Positions 46,938 to 56,012 of a stretch of 64,000 nt of DNA are shown piece by piece. Source of the DNA: Pseudomonadota bacterium (GTDB lineage: Bacteria; Pseudomonadota; Gammaproteobacteria; Acidiferrobacterales; UBA6901); the NCBI GenBank assembly GCA_021783175.1, contig JAJXUF010000005.1:10917-74916 (forward strand), given 5' to 3'. The position numbers were made by a program, and so were the translations under genes. Below the pieces are notes generated by a model. It was not told the origin of the DNA and did not search any database. It was given only the letters and a program-made list of their open reading frames with translations. The first letter of the stretch is position 1, and every line of letters begins with the position of its first letter.

Positions 46938-48158
46938 ATGAGCAGCGTGCTTCCTGGCCAGCCGCAGCGTGTACTTTCGGGCATGCGTCCGACGGGACGC
47001 CTGCATCTCGGGCACTATCACGGCGTGCTCAAGAACTGGCTGCGGCTGCAGAACGAGTACGAGTGCTTTTTTTTCGTCGCCGATTGGCATGCGCTGACGA
47101 CGCACTACGAGGATCCGCGTGTCATCGAGGAGAGCGTGTGGGACATGGTCGTCGATTGGCTCGCGGCCGGCGTCGACCCAGCGAATGCGGTTTTGTTCAT
47201 TCAGTCGCGCGTCCCGCAGCATGCCGAATTGCATCTGCTGCTATCGATGATTACGCCGCTGTCGTGGCTTGAGCGTGTGCCGACTTACAAGGATCAGCAG
47301 CTAAAGCTGCAGGATAAGGATTTGTCCACCTACGGATTTCTCGGCTATCCGCTATTGCAAAGCGCCGATATTCTCATGTACCGGGCGGGTCTCGTGCCCG
47401 TGGGTGAGGACCAGGTCGCGCATGTCGAGGTGACGCGTGAGATTGCGCGTCGTTTCAACTTTTTGTACGGTCGCGAAGCCGACTATGAAGCACTGGCGGA
47501 AGCGGCAATCGGCAAGATGGGTAAAAAGGCGGGCAAGCTTTACCGCGAATTGCGCACTGCGTTCCTCGAGCGCGGCGACCATGGTGCGCTTGAAACCGCG
47601 CGCGCCCTGTTGGACAAGCAGAAGAATATCGCTTTTGGTGACCGCGAGCGCCTGTTCGGCTATCTCGAGGGCGGCGGGAGATTGATTCTGACGGAACCGA
47701 GAGCCTTGCTTACCGAATCGTCCAAGATGCCCGGGCTTGATGGCCAGAAGATGTCCAAGTCGTACAACAATGTGATTAGCCTGCGAGATGCGCCGGATGA
47801 AGTCACGCAAAAGATTCGCACCATGCCGACAGATCCGGCACGCGTGCGCCGTTCCGACCCTGGCGACCCTGAAAAGTGCCCGGTATGGCAGTTCCATCTG
47901 GTCTACTGCGGCGAGGACGTGCGAAAGTGGGTTCAGGAAGGCTGCCACAGCGCCTCAATCGGCTGCCTGGAATGCAAACAACCGGTTATCGACGCCGTCC
48001 TTGCCGAGCTCAAGCCGATCCGCGAGCGCGCTGAGGCTCTGGCGAAGGACGCCACACTGGTGAAGAATATAGTTGCCGACGGCTGCCGCAAGGCGCGCGA
48101 AATTGCCGAGGACACGATGGTGGATGTACGGCGCAGCATGGGGCTGGGGTACAGTTGA
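46938..48158 (+). CDS. trpS: Tryptophan-tRNA ligase TrpS, Fe-S type
   Basis: 406 residues, longer than E. coli TrpRS (334). Class I motifs GRLHLGHYHG (HIGH-like) and GQKMSKSYNN (KMSKS). The C-terminal region has Cys spaced C-x21-C-x6-C-x2-C (EKCPVWQF..., GCHSASIGCLEC), matching the pattern that binds a [4Fe-4S] cluster in Thermotoga TrpRS. The extra length is mostly an insertion near 170-240. Its stop overlaps scpA (TGATG). Confidence 0.95.
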   Translation: MSSVLPGQPQRVLSGMRPTGRLHLGHYHGVLKNWLRLQNEYECFFFVADWHALTTHYEDPRVIEESVWDMVVDWLAAGVDPANAVLFIQSRVPQHAELHLLLSMITPLSWLERVPTYKDQQLKLQDKDLSTYGFLGYPLLQSADILMYRAGLVPVGEDQVAHVEVTREIARRFNFLYGREADYEALAEAAIGKMGKKAGKLYRELRTAFLERGDHGALETARALLDKQKNIAFGDRERLFGYLEGGGRLILTEPRALLTESSKMPGLDGQKMSKSYNNVISLRDAPDEVTQKIRTMPTDPARVRRSDPGDPEKCPVWQFHLVYCGEDVRKWVQEGCHSASIGCLECKQPVIDAVLAELKPIRERAEALAKDATLVKNIVADGCRKAREIAEDTMVDVRRSMGLGYS

Positions 48159-48970
48159 TGAGTCAGTCGCCACAGGAAACCAAAACGCCGGTGCAGGGCG
48201 AAATGCCGTTCGCTATCGTACAGGGCGAAGCGATGACGCAGTTGCCGCAGGATCTGTACATCCCGCCGGACGCGCTGGAGGTGATCCTCGAGACCTTCGA
48301 GGGACCTCTCGATTTGCTGCTCTACCTGATACGCAAGCAGAACCTAGATATCCTCGACATACCCATTGCCGAGATAACGCGCCAGTACATGGAGTATGTA
48401 GAGATCATGACGCAGGTACGTCTGGAGCTTGCCGGCGAATACCTGGTCATGGCGGCGATGCTGGCGGAGATCAAGTCGCGCATGCTGCTGCCGCGTCCGG
48501 TCGAAGGCGAGGAAGTGGAAGACGATCCACGTGCGCAGCTGGTGCGGCGCCTGCAGGAATACGAGCGCTACCGTCAGGCGGCAGAGGAGATCGACAACCG
48601 GCCACGGGTGGGGCGCGAGGTCCATCTCAGCGTCATTGAGTGTAATGCCACGCCGGTCAAACGCGTCGAGCCGAATGTCACCTTGTTTGAACTGCTCGAT
48701 GCCTTCCGCGGTGTGCTACAACGCGCCGAGATGTACCGTCATCACCGGGTAATGCTGGAAGCGCTTTCGGTACGCGAACGCATGACCCAAATCCTCGGCC
48801 GCGTGAATGCCGAGGCGTTCGTCGATTTTGCTGAATTGTTCGACGTGAAAGAGGGCAGAATGGGTGTGGTGGTGACGTTTATGGCGCTCCTGGAGCTTCT
48901 CAAGGAAACACTCCTTATTCTGGTGCAGAACGAACCCTATGCCCCAATCCACGTTAAGGCGGTTGCCTGA
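48158..48970 (+). CDS. scpA: Segregation and condensation protein ScpA
   Basis: 270 residues. The kleisin hallmark ETFEGPLDLLLYLIRKQNLDI is near residue 45, then IAEITRQYMEYVEIM and EYLVMAAMLAEIKSRMLLPRP; the C-terminal winged helix contains RVNAEAFVDFAELFD and VVTFMALLELLKE. It bridges SMC heads together with ScpB. Stop/start overlaps (1 nt on each side) couple trpS, scpA and scpB. About 40 residues precede the conserved part, an extension common in gammaproteobacteria. Confidence 0.96.
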   Translation: MSQSPQETKTPVQGEMPFAIVQGEAMTQLPQDLYIPPDALEVILETFEGPLDLLLYLIRKQNLDILDIPIAEITRQYMEYVEIMTQVRLELAGEYLVMAAMLAEIKSRMLLPRPVEGEEVEDDPRAQLVRRLQEYERYRQAAEEIDNRPRVGREVHLSVIECNATPVKRVEPNVTLFELLDAFRGVLQRAEMYRHHRVMLEALSVRERMTQILGRVNAEAFVDFAELFDVKEGRMGVVVTFMALLELLKETLLILVQNEPYAPIHVKAVA

Positions 48971-49794
48971 TGACTGATGCCAATAGCGAACTGAAGAACA
49001 TAATCGAGGCGGCGTTGCTTGTGGCGGGACAGCCGCTGACCATTGACCGCATGCTGTCACTGTTTCCAGAAGGATCGCGCCCGACGCGTGACGACGTACG
49101 TGCCGTGATCGCGCAGTTGGAGCAGGACTATGCGAATCGTGCGATAGAACTGCGCCAGATCGATCATGGCTACCGTCTGCAGACCAGGGAAAGGTATGCC
49201 GAGTGGCTTTCGCGGCTGTCCGAGGAACGTCCGGTGCGCTATTCGCGCGCGCTGCTTGAGACCCTGGCCATTATTGCCTATCGCCAGCCGGTGACACGCG
49301 GCGAAATAGAGGAAATACGCGGAGTCGCGGTAAGCAGCGAGATCATCAAGACCCTGCTTGGCCGGGAGTGGATCCGCCAGGTCGGGCAACGCGATGTGCC
49401 GGGGCGGCCGTCATTGTATGGCACCACGCGCGGATTCTTGGAACATTTCAACCTTAAGAGCCTGGACGAATTGCCGCCGCTTGCGGAACTGCGGGATATC
49501 GACAGGATCAGTGCCGAGCTCAATCTGAGTCTGCCGGTGGATTCCACGGTGGAGCAGGCGGATGTTGCGTCGGGCGATCCGGGAACTGAAGGCGGGAAGC
49601 ACACCGAGGCTGGCGGCGAAAATGCTGACTACGGGGCGGAGGGTCTTGACGCGCCGAGCGCTGCCCGGGAGCAGACGCCGCAAGCCGCAGTCGAAGACCC
49701 GGATGGTTTGTCCTCGACCGCCGCATCAGGCGTGGCAGAAGATGTCGATGTCACGGAGCAGCCGCTTTCGGGAGCGACGGCAGAGAAACTGTGA
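48970..49794 (+). CDS. scpB: SMC-Scp complex subunit ScpB
   Basis: 274 residues. The double winged-helix core (1-185) has LKNIIEAALLVAGQPLTIDRML, YRLQTRERYAEWLSRL, RYSRALLETLAIIAYRQPVTRGEIEEIRGV and GRPSLYGTTRGFLEHFNLKSLDELPPL. The remaining 90 residues are an acidic, Ala/Glu/Asp-rich tail likely to be disordered. Coupled to scpA and to rluB (GTGA overlap). Confidence 0.95.
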   Translation: MTDANSELKNIIEAALLVAGQPLTIDRMLSLFPEGSRPTRDDVRAVIAQLEQDYANRAIELRQIDHGYRLQTRERYAEWLSRLSEERPVRYSRALLETLAIIAYRQPVTRGEIEEIRGVAVSSEIIKTLLGREWIRQVGQRDVPGRPSLYGTTRGFLEHFNLKSLDELPPLAELRDIDRISAELNLSLPVDSTVEQADVASGDPGTEGGKHTEAGGENADYGAEGLDAPSAAREQTPQAAVEDPDGLSSTAASGVAEDVDVTEQPLSGATAEKL

Positions 49795-50717
49795 GTGCGG
49801 ACAGGAGCCGTCGCACCAGGCAGCCGGCGCCGCTCAAATCAACGGGCGAATCTCCGAGTGGAGAGAAATTGCAAAAGGTGCTGGCGCGCGCCGGTATTGG
49901 TTCACGTCGTGAGATGGAGCGCTGGATCGAGCAGGGACGGATTTCCGTGGATGGCGCCATATCTACTTTAGGCGAGCGCGTTCTGCCGGGACAGCAGATT
50001 CGAGTCGACGGCCAACCGCTTGCGAGCGGCGCACGTTTTGGCGCAAGACGCCGTATCCTTATGTATAACAAGCCAGAAGGCGAAATCTGCACGGCCTCCG
50101 ATCCCGAGGGTCGCCGCACCATTTTTGACCAGTTGCCGGCCTTGCGCAATGGCCGCTGGGTGGCCGTAGGTCGTCTGGACATCAATACCCAGGGTCTGAT
50201 TCTTGTTACGACTGACGGCGAGCTTGCCAATCGCCTGATGCACCCGAGCGGAGGCATCGAGCGTGAGTATGCAGTCCGCGTCCTGGGCAAGGTCGGCAGT
50301 GACATGCTTGAACGATTGCACGCGGGTATTGAACTCGAAGACGGATTGGCACGTTTCGATACCATTACCGATGCCGGCGGGGAAGGTGCCAATCACTGGT
50401 ACCACGTTACGCTGCGGGAAGGCCGAAATCGCGAAGTAAGGCGCCTGTGGGAGGCGGTCGGTGTCAAAGTCAGCAGACTGATTCGCGTGCGCTATGGAAC
50501 GGCGACACTGCCGCGCGGTTTGCGTCCGGGACGTTGGGCGGACCTCGATCCGTCTGTTGCCGAGCACCTCGTCCGAAGCGTCAGCCATACTGCCGGGCCG
50601 CAAGAATCTGAAACGCAGCCGCGTACGCCGCGTGGCGCGCCAAAGACACGTTCCACCCTTCCCACACGCGCCTCATCAGAGCGCAAGCGCCGAGAGCGGA
50701 TTTCCAAGAATCGCTGA
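49791..50717 (+). CDS. rluB: 23S rRNA pseudouridine synthase RluB
   Basis: 308 residues. N-terminal S4 domain (EKLQKVLARAGIGSRREMERWIEQGRISVDG), catalytic domain with GRLDINTQGLILVTTDGELANRLMHP (catalytic Asp in GRLD), and HVTLREGRNREVRRLWEAVG. The C-terminal 55 residues are basic and Ser/Arg/Pro-rich. It modifies 23S rRNA near position 2605. The GTG start overlaps the scpB stop. RluE/RluF relatives are possible but the scpB neighbour supports RluB. Confidence 0.94.
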   Translation: MSADRSRRTRQPAPLKSTGESPSGEKLQKVLARAGIGSRREMERWIEQGRISVDGAISTLGERVLPGQQIRVDGQPLASGARFGARRRILMYNKPEGEICTASDPEGRRTIFDQLPALRNGRWVAVGRLDINTQGLILVTTDGELANRLMHPSGGIEREYAVRVLGKVGSDMLERLHAGIELEDGLARFDTITDAGGEGANHWYHVTLREGRNREVRRLWEAVGVKVSRLIRVRYGTATLPRGLRPGRWADLDPSVAEHLVRSVSHTAGPQESETQPRTPRGAPKTRSTLPTRASSERKRRERISKNR

Positions 50718-51060
50718 AACGCGATTGCCCCTCAAAGCGGTTACTCCGTTGGCTGCGAAAATCCTGAAACTTCCACCACGCCGCGCGGACTAATGACTGT
50801 ATGTGCCAGTTGCCCGCTGTCCGTGCTAAGCGGCATTTTTGCAGGGAACCGGAGCGGCACCGCGCGAGTCCTGGATATCCCGGGGGTTTGTATGCGCCAT
50901 AGTTTTCCATCGCATCAGGCGTATTCGCGTGACAGCCAATCGCGCGCAATCGCATCGCAGTTCCGTTATGCTGCGCCTCGGCGAGACCCGAGTATTTCGC
51001 TTATTGTCCGTGAAGCGGGGGCAGCGGCGGGTCGAGGCGCGCTACTTTGCAGGGTGAACC
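50718..51060. other. Intergenic region between rluB and the GGDEF gene
   Basis: 343 bp. I see no gene, tRNA or strong hairpin. A plus-strand frame at 50793-51104 overlaps the next gene and has no recognisable product. Promoter for the GGDEF gene presumably lies here. Confidence 0.4.
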
Positions 51061-52023
51061 ATGGCCATGACCGTTCAAAGCCTCCCGCCCAAGCGTTTGA
51101 CTAGGGGATCCGGACAGTCGCGCGCCGCAGGTGCGCACCATGCCAATTCGGGGCGGCAAGTTGTTGGACGTACTGTTCTCGCTCTGCGGCAACTTCTCGA
51201 TCGGCAATCGAAGCCGGTGGCGGTGGTATTGAGCTGCCTGCTGGTGCTGGGGGTTGCCATGATTCATGTGACGACCAGCCCGGTGCTCACCTTCTCGATC
51301 TTCTATCTGATTCCGGTATCCTTTGCCACATGGTATGCCGGCAGAACCATCGGCATATTCATGTCAGGCGTCAGTGCAGTAACTTGGTTGGTGGCCGACC
51401 AGCTTGCCGGAGACACGTATTCGCAGCCGCTCATCCATTACTGGAATATGAGCGTGCACCTCGGCTTTTTCCTAATCACCACCTTCTTGCTGGCGGCGCT
51501 GCGCGATCGGTTGGAGTGGGAGGCCATGCTGGCCCGCACTGATCCCCTGACTCGCGCCGCAAACCGACGCTACTTTTATACGCTCGCACAAAACGAGATC
51601 AATCGGCTTGCGCGCTATCACCACACCTTCACTGTGGCCTATATTGATGTCGATAATTTCAAATTGGTGAACGACAGATTCGGGCATCACGAAGGGGATC
51701 GCCTCCTGTGCTTGATTCCGGCCAGGATTCACAAGGCATTGCGCAAGAACGACATCGTCGCGCGGCTGGGCGGCGATGAATTTGCGATTTTGCTCTCCGA
51801 AACCGACTACAAGGCGGCGGATGAAGTCATCCTCAAGCTGCGAGATCTGCTTCAGGAAACGATGAGACACAGGGAATGGCCGGTCACTTTCAGTATCGGC
51901 GCAATCACGTTCAGAACTCCGCCGCGGGACGTTGATGAGATGATCCGGATGGCCGACGCATTAATGTATTCGGTAAAGCACGACGGCAAGAACCGCATTC
52001 GTCACGACGTGAGTGAGGTGTGA
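51061..52023 (+). CDS. Membrane-bound diguanylate cyclase (GGDEF)
   Basis: 320 residues. N-terminal cytosolic segment, then about three to four helices (SKPVAVVLSCLLVLGVAMIH, FSIFYLIPVSFATWYAG, FMSGVSAVTWLVAD, GFFLITTFLLAALRDRL), a MASE-like sensor of unassigned type. The GGDEF domain begins TDPLTRAANRRYF, with DVDNFKLVNDRFGHHEGD and an intact LGGDEFAILL. No I-site RxxD is obvious immediately upstream. Expected to synthesise c-di-GMP. AGGGTGA precedes the ATG. Confidence 0.88.
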   Translation: MAMTVQSLPPKRLTRGSGQSRAAGAHHANSGRQVVGRTVLALRQLLDRQSKPVAVVLSCLLVLGVAMIHVTTSPVLTFSIFYLIPVSFATWYAGRTIGIFMSGVSAVTWLVADQLAGDTYSQPLIHYWNMSVHLGFFLITTFLLAALRDRLEWEAMLARTDPLTRAANRRYFYTLAQNEINRLARYHHTFTVAYIDVDNFKLVNDRFGHHEGDRLLCLIPARIHKALRKNDIVARLGGDEFAILLSETDYKAADEVILKLRDLLQETMRHREWPVTFSIGAITFRTPPRDVDEMIRMADALMYSVKHDGKNRIRHDVSEV

Positions 52024-52125
52024 CAGATCATAATAAAAGGGACGCCAGCCCGAAGGGTCGCGCGGATCCACGGTGTTGACCTGCATTTGTTGTTTAGTGC
52101 GTCGAATCGGCTATCATTTGTATTT

Positions 52126-52599
52126 ATGGAGATCACGCTTGCTAGACCCGCCGACGCGCGGCGCATCGCTATCATGTCCCGCGAATTCGTCGAGGGCGGT
52201 CTGCCAGTTTGGTCCTGGGACGAATCCCGGGTAGCAAGACATCTGCGCAACCGCGACAGTCTGGTTCTTATCGCCCGTGTCGGAACCCGCATCGTCGGTT
52301 TCGCGATCATGCATTTCAACGAATCAAGCGCGCACTTGAACCTGCTGGCAGTTGAACCGTTTCACCGGAGGCAGGGGATCGGCCGTCGCCTGGTGGAGTG
52401 GCTCGAAAGTTCGGCGCGCGTTGCCGGAACCTTCGTTGTCAGCCTGGAAGTTCGCGCGACCAACCGCGCGGCTCGCGCATTTTACCGAAAATTGGGGTAT
52501 CAGGAGCTGGTGTGCCTGCCGCGCTACTATTCCGGTAGAGAGGCGGCAGTGCGCATGAGCCGAGATCTGCGTTGTGTCCGTCTGCAGGACGCCACGTGA
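52126..52599 (+). CDS. GNAT family N-acetyltransferase
   Basis: 157 residues of RimI-like GNAT fold: MEITLARPADARRIAIMSREFVEGG, LNLLAVEPFHRRQGIGRRLVEWL (acetyl-CoA-binding RRxGxG/A), and LEVRATNRAARAFYRKLGYQEL. Substrate unknown. The ATG at 52126 has no Shine-Dalgarno but lies 8 bases after a TATCAT box, so translation from a leaderless mRNA is possible. Confidence 0.85.
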   Translation: MEITLARPADARRIAIMSREFVEGGLPVWSWDESRVARHLRNRDSLVLIARVGTRIVGFAIMHFNESSAHLNLLAVEPFHRRQGIGRRLVEWLESSARVAGTFVVSLEVRATNRAARAFYRKLGYQELVCLPRYYSGREAAVRMSRDLRCVRLQDAT

Positions 52600-52639
52600 A
52601 CCCAGCGTGCCGCGCGGAAGCAGCACTTTGATTTACTGG

Positions 52640-53362
52640 CTAGATGCGGTATTCGGCAACCCGATAGAAGCCGCCGAAGATTGGTGTTTCTGCCAACAGC
52701 TTGATTTCCTTCTTGACCGCTTTGGCGCATTCTCCAAGCAGATTGGTAAGGTCCTGCTGCAGGAAATCGCCAAGATAGGGTTCGGCAGTCCGCAGCAGCC
52801 AACGAAATAGCGTGCTACGGTGGAGATAGTGATCATCGGCGTTGGTGCCATATTCCGCTACAATCAGCCGCCCGCCAGGTCGCGCGACGCGCAATGCCTC
52901 GCACAGTACGCGCTGGCGCGCATCAATTGGCAGTTCATGTAGCAAAAAATAAATCACGATGGTGTCAAAGCCGTTGCTCGCATAGGCCAGATTCTCGGCA
53001 TTCATGCGCGCCAGGAATTCGCGATTGCGCAAGGCTCCACCGTTCAGCTTGCGCCGCGCCGCCTGCAGCTGGATGATCGCGACGTCGATGATATGAAAAT
53101 CCCGTTCGCCGGCACATTCCCTTAGCGTTGGAATCAGATCGCCATACACGTTGGCAAGCTGCAGCGTGCGCCCACTTTCGCTTGCGCAATAGCGGCGCAG
53201 GGTTTCGCGCACGATTGTCGTGTACTGGCCGAACAGAATCATGTTGATGATTGGCCGATGGTCGAAAAGCCATGCGCCGATGGGAGACAGATAGGCCCAC
53301 CAGTAGTGGCGGGCCAGGTATTCAGGATGACCAGCCAGGTGGGCGCGCCAGCGTTGAAGCAT
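52640..53362 (-). CDS. RquA-like SAM-dependent methyltransferase-fold protein
   Basis: 240 residues. The segment HYWWAYLSPIGAWLFDHRPIIN followed by ILFGQY resembles the YWWAYxHP... WLVNLILWGN signature of RquA, the enzyme that converts ubiquinone to rhodoquinone. The nucleotide-binding motif is LQLANVYGDLIPTL, lacking the canonical GxGxG as in RquA. Later IDVAIIQLQAARRKL, FDTIVIYFLLHELPIDARQRVL and RVARPGGRLIVAEYG fit too. The match is by eye; a plain quinone methyltransferase is the alternative. AAAGGACGG precedes the ATG at 53362. Confidence 0.65.
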   Translation of the reverse strand: MLQRWRAHLAGHPEYLARHYWWAYLSPIGAWLFDHRPIINMILFGQYTTIVRETLRRYCASESGRTLQLANVYGDLIPTLRECAGERDFHIIDVAIIQLQAARRKLNGGALRNREFLARMNAENLAYASNGFDTIVIYFLLHELPIDARQRVLCEALRVARPGGRLIVAEYGTNADDHYLHRSTLFRWLLRTAEPYLGDFLQQDLTNLLGECAKAVKKEIKLLAETPIFGGFYRVAEYRI

Positions 53363-53469
53363 CGACGAACCGTCCTTTCCCCGACACCGTCTCTCCCGAT
53401 TATGCCATGGTCGTAGGCGAAGTGTGTACAATCGTGCGCGCAATTTGACGAGCGATCCCGAGGTGTTTG

Positions 53470-54039
53470 ATGACAAAAAAGGTACTGGTTATTCTGGCCC
53501 ATCCGGTCGCGGCAAGTTTCTGCGGCGCGCTTGCTGATGCTTATGTCGCAGGGGCGGGAGAATCTGGAGCGGAGGTGCGCCGGTTGGTGCTGGCGGAAAT
53601 GAAATTCGATGCCCTGCGCACGACCGCGCAACCGGAGGAGCCAGATATAGCCCATGCGCGTGACGCAATACGCTGGGCCGAACATCTCGTGTTCGTTTAC
53701 CCGATTATCTGGAGCACGATTCCCGCGTTGCTTAAGGGATTCGTCGAACGAACGTTCGTACCAGGTTTTGCCGTGAATTTTCGCAAGGATTCGATGTTCT
53801 GGGACAAACTCCTAAAGGGCCGCAGCGCGCGTCTGATTGTCACGATGAACACTCCGCCATTCGTGTACCGTTGGCTGTTTCACGCGGTCGGACATCGCAC
53901 GATGAAGGACGGGATTCTCAGATTTTGCGGGATCAGCCCGGTGCAAATCACCCAGATCGGGCCCATGCAGGGGGCGAGCGAAGATCGTAGGCAGCGATGG
54001 CTTGCGGAGGTTCGCGCCGCGGGCAGGGCGCTCGCGTGA
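53470..54039 (+). CDS. NAD(P)H:quinone oxidoreductase-like flavodoxin-fold protein
   Basis: 189 residues of the NQO1/KefF/MdaB-type family. FMN/FAD-binding start LVILAHPVAASFCGALADAY, then FVYPIIWSTIPALLKGFVERTFVPGFA and TMNTPPFVYRWLFHAVGHRTMKDGILRFCGI. It would reduce quinones or similar acceptors in the cytosol. The ATG at 53470 follows GAGGTG. It is divergent from the RquA-like gene by 107 bp. Confidence 0.85.
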   Translation: MTKKVLVILAHPVAASFCGALADAYVAGAGESGAEVRRLVLAEMKFDALRTTAQPEEPDIAHARDAIRWAEHLVFVYPIIWSTIPALLKGFVERTFVPGFAVNFRKDSMFWDKLLKGRSARLIVTMNTPPFVYRWLFHAVGHRTMKDGILRFCGISPVQITQIGPMQGASEDRRQRWLAEVRAAGRALA

Positions 54040-54102
54040 CAGCGATAAGTTATGGGGTCGTTCGGGCGTGCGCCAGGGCGGGTTCCGGGTGGCGCTGATT
54101 AA

Positions 54103-54717
54103 TCAGGAGTGCGATCCGTTTTGCAGGCGTTGTTCCGCCGCGGCAAGGTCCTGTGGGTTATTGATGTTAACGAATAGGCCACCGTCGCCGGGCGCCTTAA
54201 ATAATACAGGGTCGCCGCATTTCACCAGGTAGTCTCGCACGCTGCGTACACCATTTTTCAAATAGGTGGCGACGTCTTCAGCTGCTCCGGGGACCCAAAG
54301 GACTGCCAGCGCGTGTCGCTCGCCATCGGTTGCATAGGCACAGCGACCATGGCGCAACCCGTCCGCGAGCCGAGCGACCAAATCAGGCGGTAGGAACGGC
54401 AAATCCACTGCAACCGAAACCACGCGGTAATCCGGCCAGGCGATCAATCCTGCATGAATACCGGCCAAAGGCCCCTGAAACCCCGTTATGACGTCCGGTA
54501 ACACAGTAAGGGGGGCGGGATTCTCGCAGTCCGCAGCAAACAGGCCGGCCGGTGCATTGCTGCTGATCGCCAAAATATCCACCTGCGGTGCCAGGTGTGC
54601 CGCCGCGTGTTGCCATAACGATCTGCCGGCCAGCCTGATGAATGCCTTATCGGTACCTTCAAAGCGGCGCGAACGGCCACCAGCCAGAATAAGACCAACA
54701 GTTGTAGAGCCTGACAT
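54103..54717 (-). CDS. mobA: Molybdenum cofactor guanylyltransferase MobA
   Basis: 204 residues. The nucleotidyltransferase signature GLILAGGRSRRFEGTDKAFIRLAG is at the N-terminus, then DVITGFQGPLAGIHAGL and SVAVDLPFLPPDLV (metal-binding D). It attaches GMP to molybdopterin for MGD-containing enzymes. The start at 54717 gives the usual short leader; an ATG six codons upstream (54735) is possible. No molybdoenzyme gene is in the window. Confidence 0.92.
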   Translation of the reverse strand: MSGSTTVGLILAGGRSRRFEGTDKAFIRLAGRSLWQHAAAHLAPQVDILAISSNAPAGLFAADCENPAPLTVLPDVITGFQGPLAGIHAGLIAWPDYRVVSVAVDLPFLPPDLVARLADGLRHGRCAYATDGERHALAVLWVPGAAEDVATYLKNGVRSVRDYLVKCGDPVLFKAPGDGGLFVNINNPQDLAAAEQRLQNGSHS

Positions 54718-54953
54718 AGCGCGAAATATTGCCATAACGGGGTGCCGTTTGTGCAGTGCCGTCACCGCTATTCCAGTGTTTCCCGACGTCTGCGTGCTGC
54801 ATCGAGCCATCGCCTCTGGTAAAGTCGCGCTGCTCGCCGCGGCCTATGGGTACGCCGGGGTGATTAAAACAAAGTCGGCGCCACCGCATGCAACGAACAG
54901 CGATATGTTTCATAACGCCATGGCGCCCGAAGCATACCCCGAGACGCATCTAA

Positions 54954-55925
54954 ATGACCGAAGAATATTTGTCCTCACTTGTTGCTGGGAACTGCAGGCG
55001 CTGCTTGAGTGTCTCGACTGCGTCGGAGGTTTCCCTGCCAGGAGTTCACGCCGCTGGCCGATGGAGGAAGCGTCTTGCTCGACATCGGCTGCTGCTCAGT
55101 GTGATGTTCGCCCTGACGTTGCCGCTGGCGGGCTGCGCAACAACGCATGGTCATTCGGGAGATCTTTCTGACGACACGCCATACGACCCGCTTGAAAGCT
55201 ACAATCGAGTCATCTTCAAATTTAACGACAAGTTCGATAAGTATCTGCTGAAGCCTGTCGCGCAGGGCTACGAATTCATTCTGCCGCGACCCGTGCAAAA
55301 CAGTGTCTCGCGCTTTTTCAATAATCTGCTCGGGCCTACGGTGGTAGTCAACGATTTGCTGCAGGGCAAGCTCAAGCGCACCGCAGCCGATACCGGTCGT
55401 TTCCTTGTCAACAGTACCGTCGGTATAGCTGGGCTGTTCGATCCGGCCAAACCGATGGGATTACCTCCGCACGATGAGGATTTCGGGCAGACACTCGGTG
55501 TATGGGGGGTACATGCCGGGCCATACATTGTGTGGCCAATTCTGGGTCCGAGCGACTTGCGCGATAGCATCGGCTTGGTACCCGACTACTACACCTATCC
55601 GGTCAATTATGTGAAGGACAGTACCACGCGCTGGGGTGTCCGTATCCTGGGTGCGGTCAATACGCGCGCCAATCTGCTTGGTGTCACCAATGTGCTGGAG
55701 CAGGCGGCTGGCCCGGACAAGTACTTGTTCGTTCGTGAGGCCTATTTTCAGCACCGGCTCAATCTGATTTACGACGGCCATCCGCCGCAACCCAAGTTTC
55801 TCGACGACGATTCGTTTGACGACAGCACGGCACCGGGACCAGGTGACCAGGCATCGCCGTCCACGCCGTCCACGCCGTCCACGCCGGCACCGACGCAGCA
55901 ATCGCCGGGCACCGTGCAGCATTGA
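54954..55925 (+). CDS. mlaA: Outer-membrane lipid asymmetry lipoprotein MlaA (VacJ)
   Basis: Up to 323 residues. Lipobox LPLAGC after the hydrophobic run LLLSVMFALT; the conserved MlaA domain includes YDPLESYNRVIFKFNDKFDKYLLKPVA, FFNNLLGPTVVVNDLLQGK, RFLVNSTVGIAGLFDPA, DEDFGQTLGVWGVHAGPYIVWPILGPS and DYYTYPVNYV. It takes phospholipids from the outer leaflet. The start is uncertain: the ATG at 54954 gives an over-long 60-residue region before the lipobox. The C-terminus is Pro/Ser/Thr-rich and encoded partly by 9-bp repeats (55858-55885). Confidence 0.88.
   Translation: MTEEYLSSLVAGNCRRCLSVSTASEVSLPGVHAAGRWRKRLARHRLLLSVMFALTLPLAGCATTHGHSGDLSDDTPYDPLESYNRVIFKFNDKFDKYLLKPVAQGYEFILPRPVQNSVSRFFNNLLGPTVVVNDLLQGKLKRTAADTGRFLVNSTVGIAGLFDPAKPMGLPPHDEDFGQTLGVWGVHAGPYIVWPILGPSDLRDSIGLVPDYYTYPVNYVKDSTTRWGVRILGAVNTRANLLGVTNVLEQAAGPDKYLFVREAYFQHRLNLIYDGHPPQPKFLDDDSFDDSTAPGPGDQASPSTPSTPSTPAPTQQSPGTVQH
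55858..55885 (+). repeat. Short tandem repeat of a 9-bp unit within mlaA
   Basis: The unit CCGTCCACG occurs about three times in a row, coding for repeated Ser-Thr-Pro in the C-terminal tail of MlaA. Copy number changes would stay in frame. Confidence 0.7.
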
Positions 55926-56012
55926 GGCAAAGGACTGCGTCCAGCTGGTATTGGCCCACCGGACCTGCCTTGCGGTAAGATGCCCGCACCAACTTTATGC
56001 GAGCGCGCTGTA

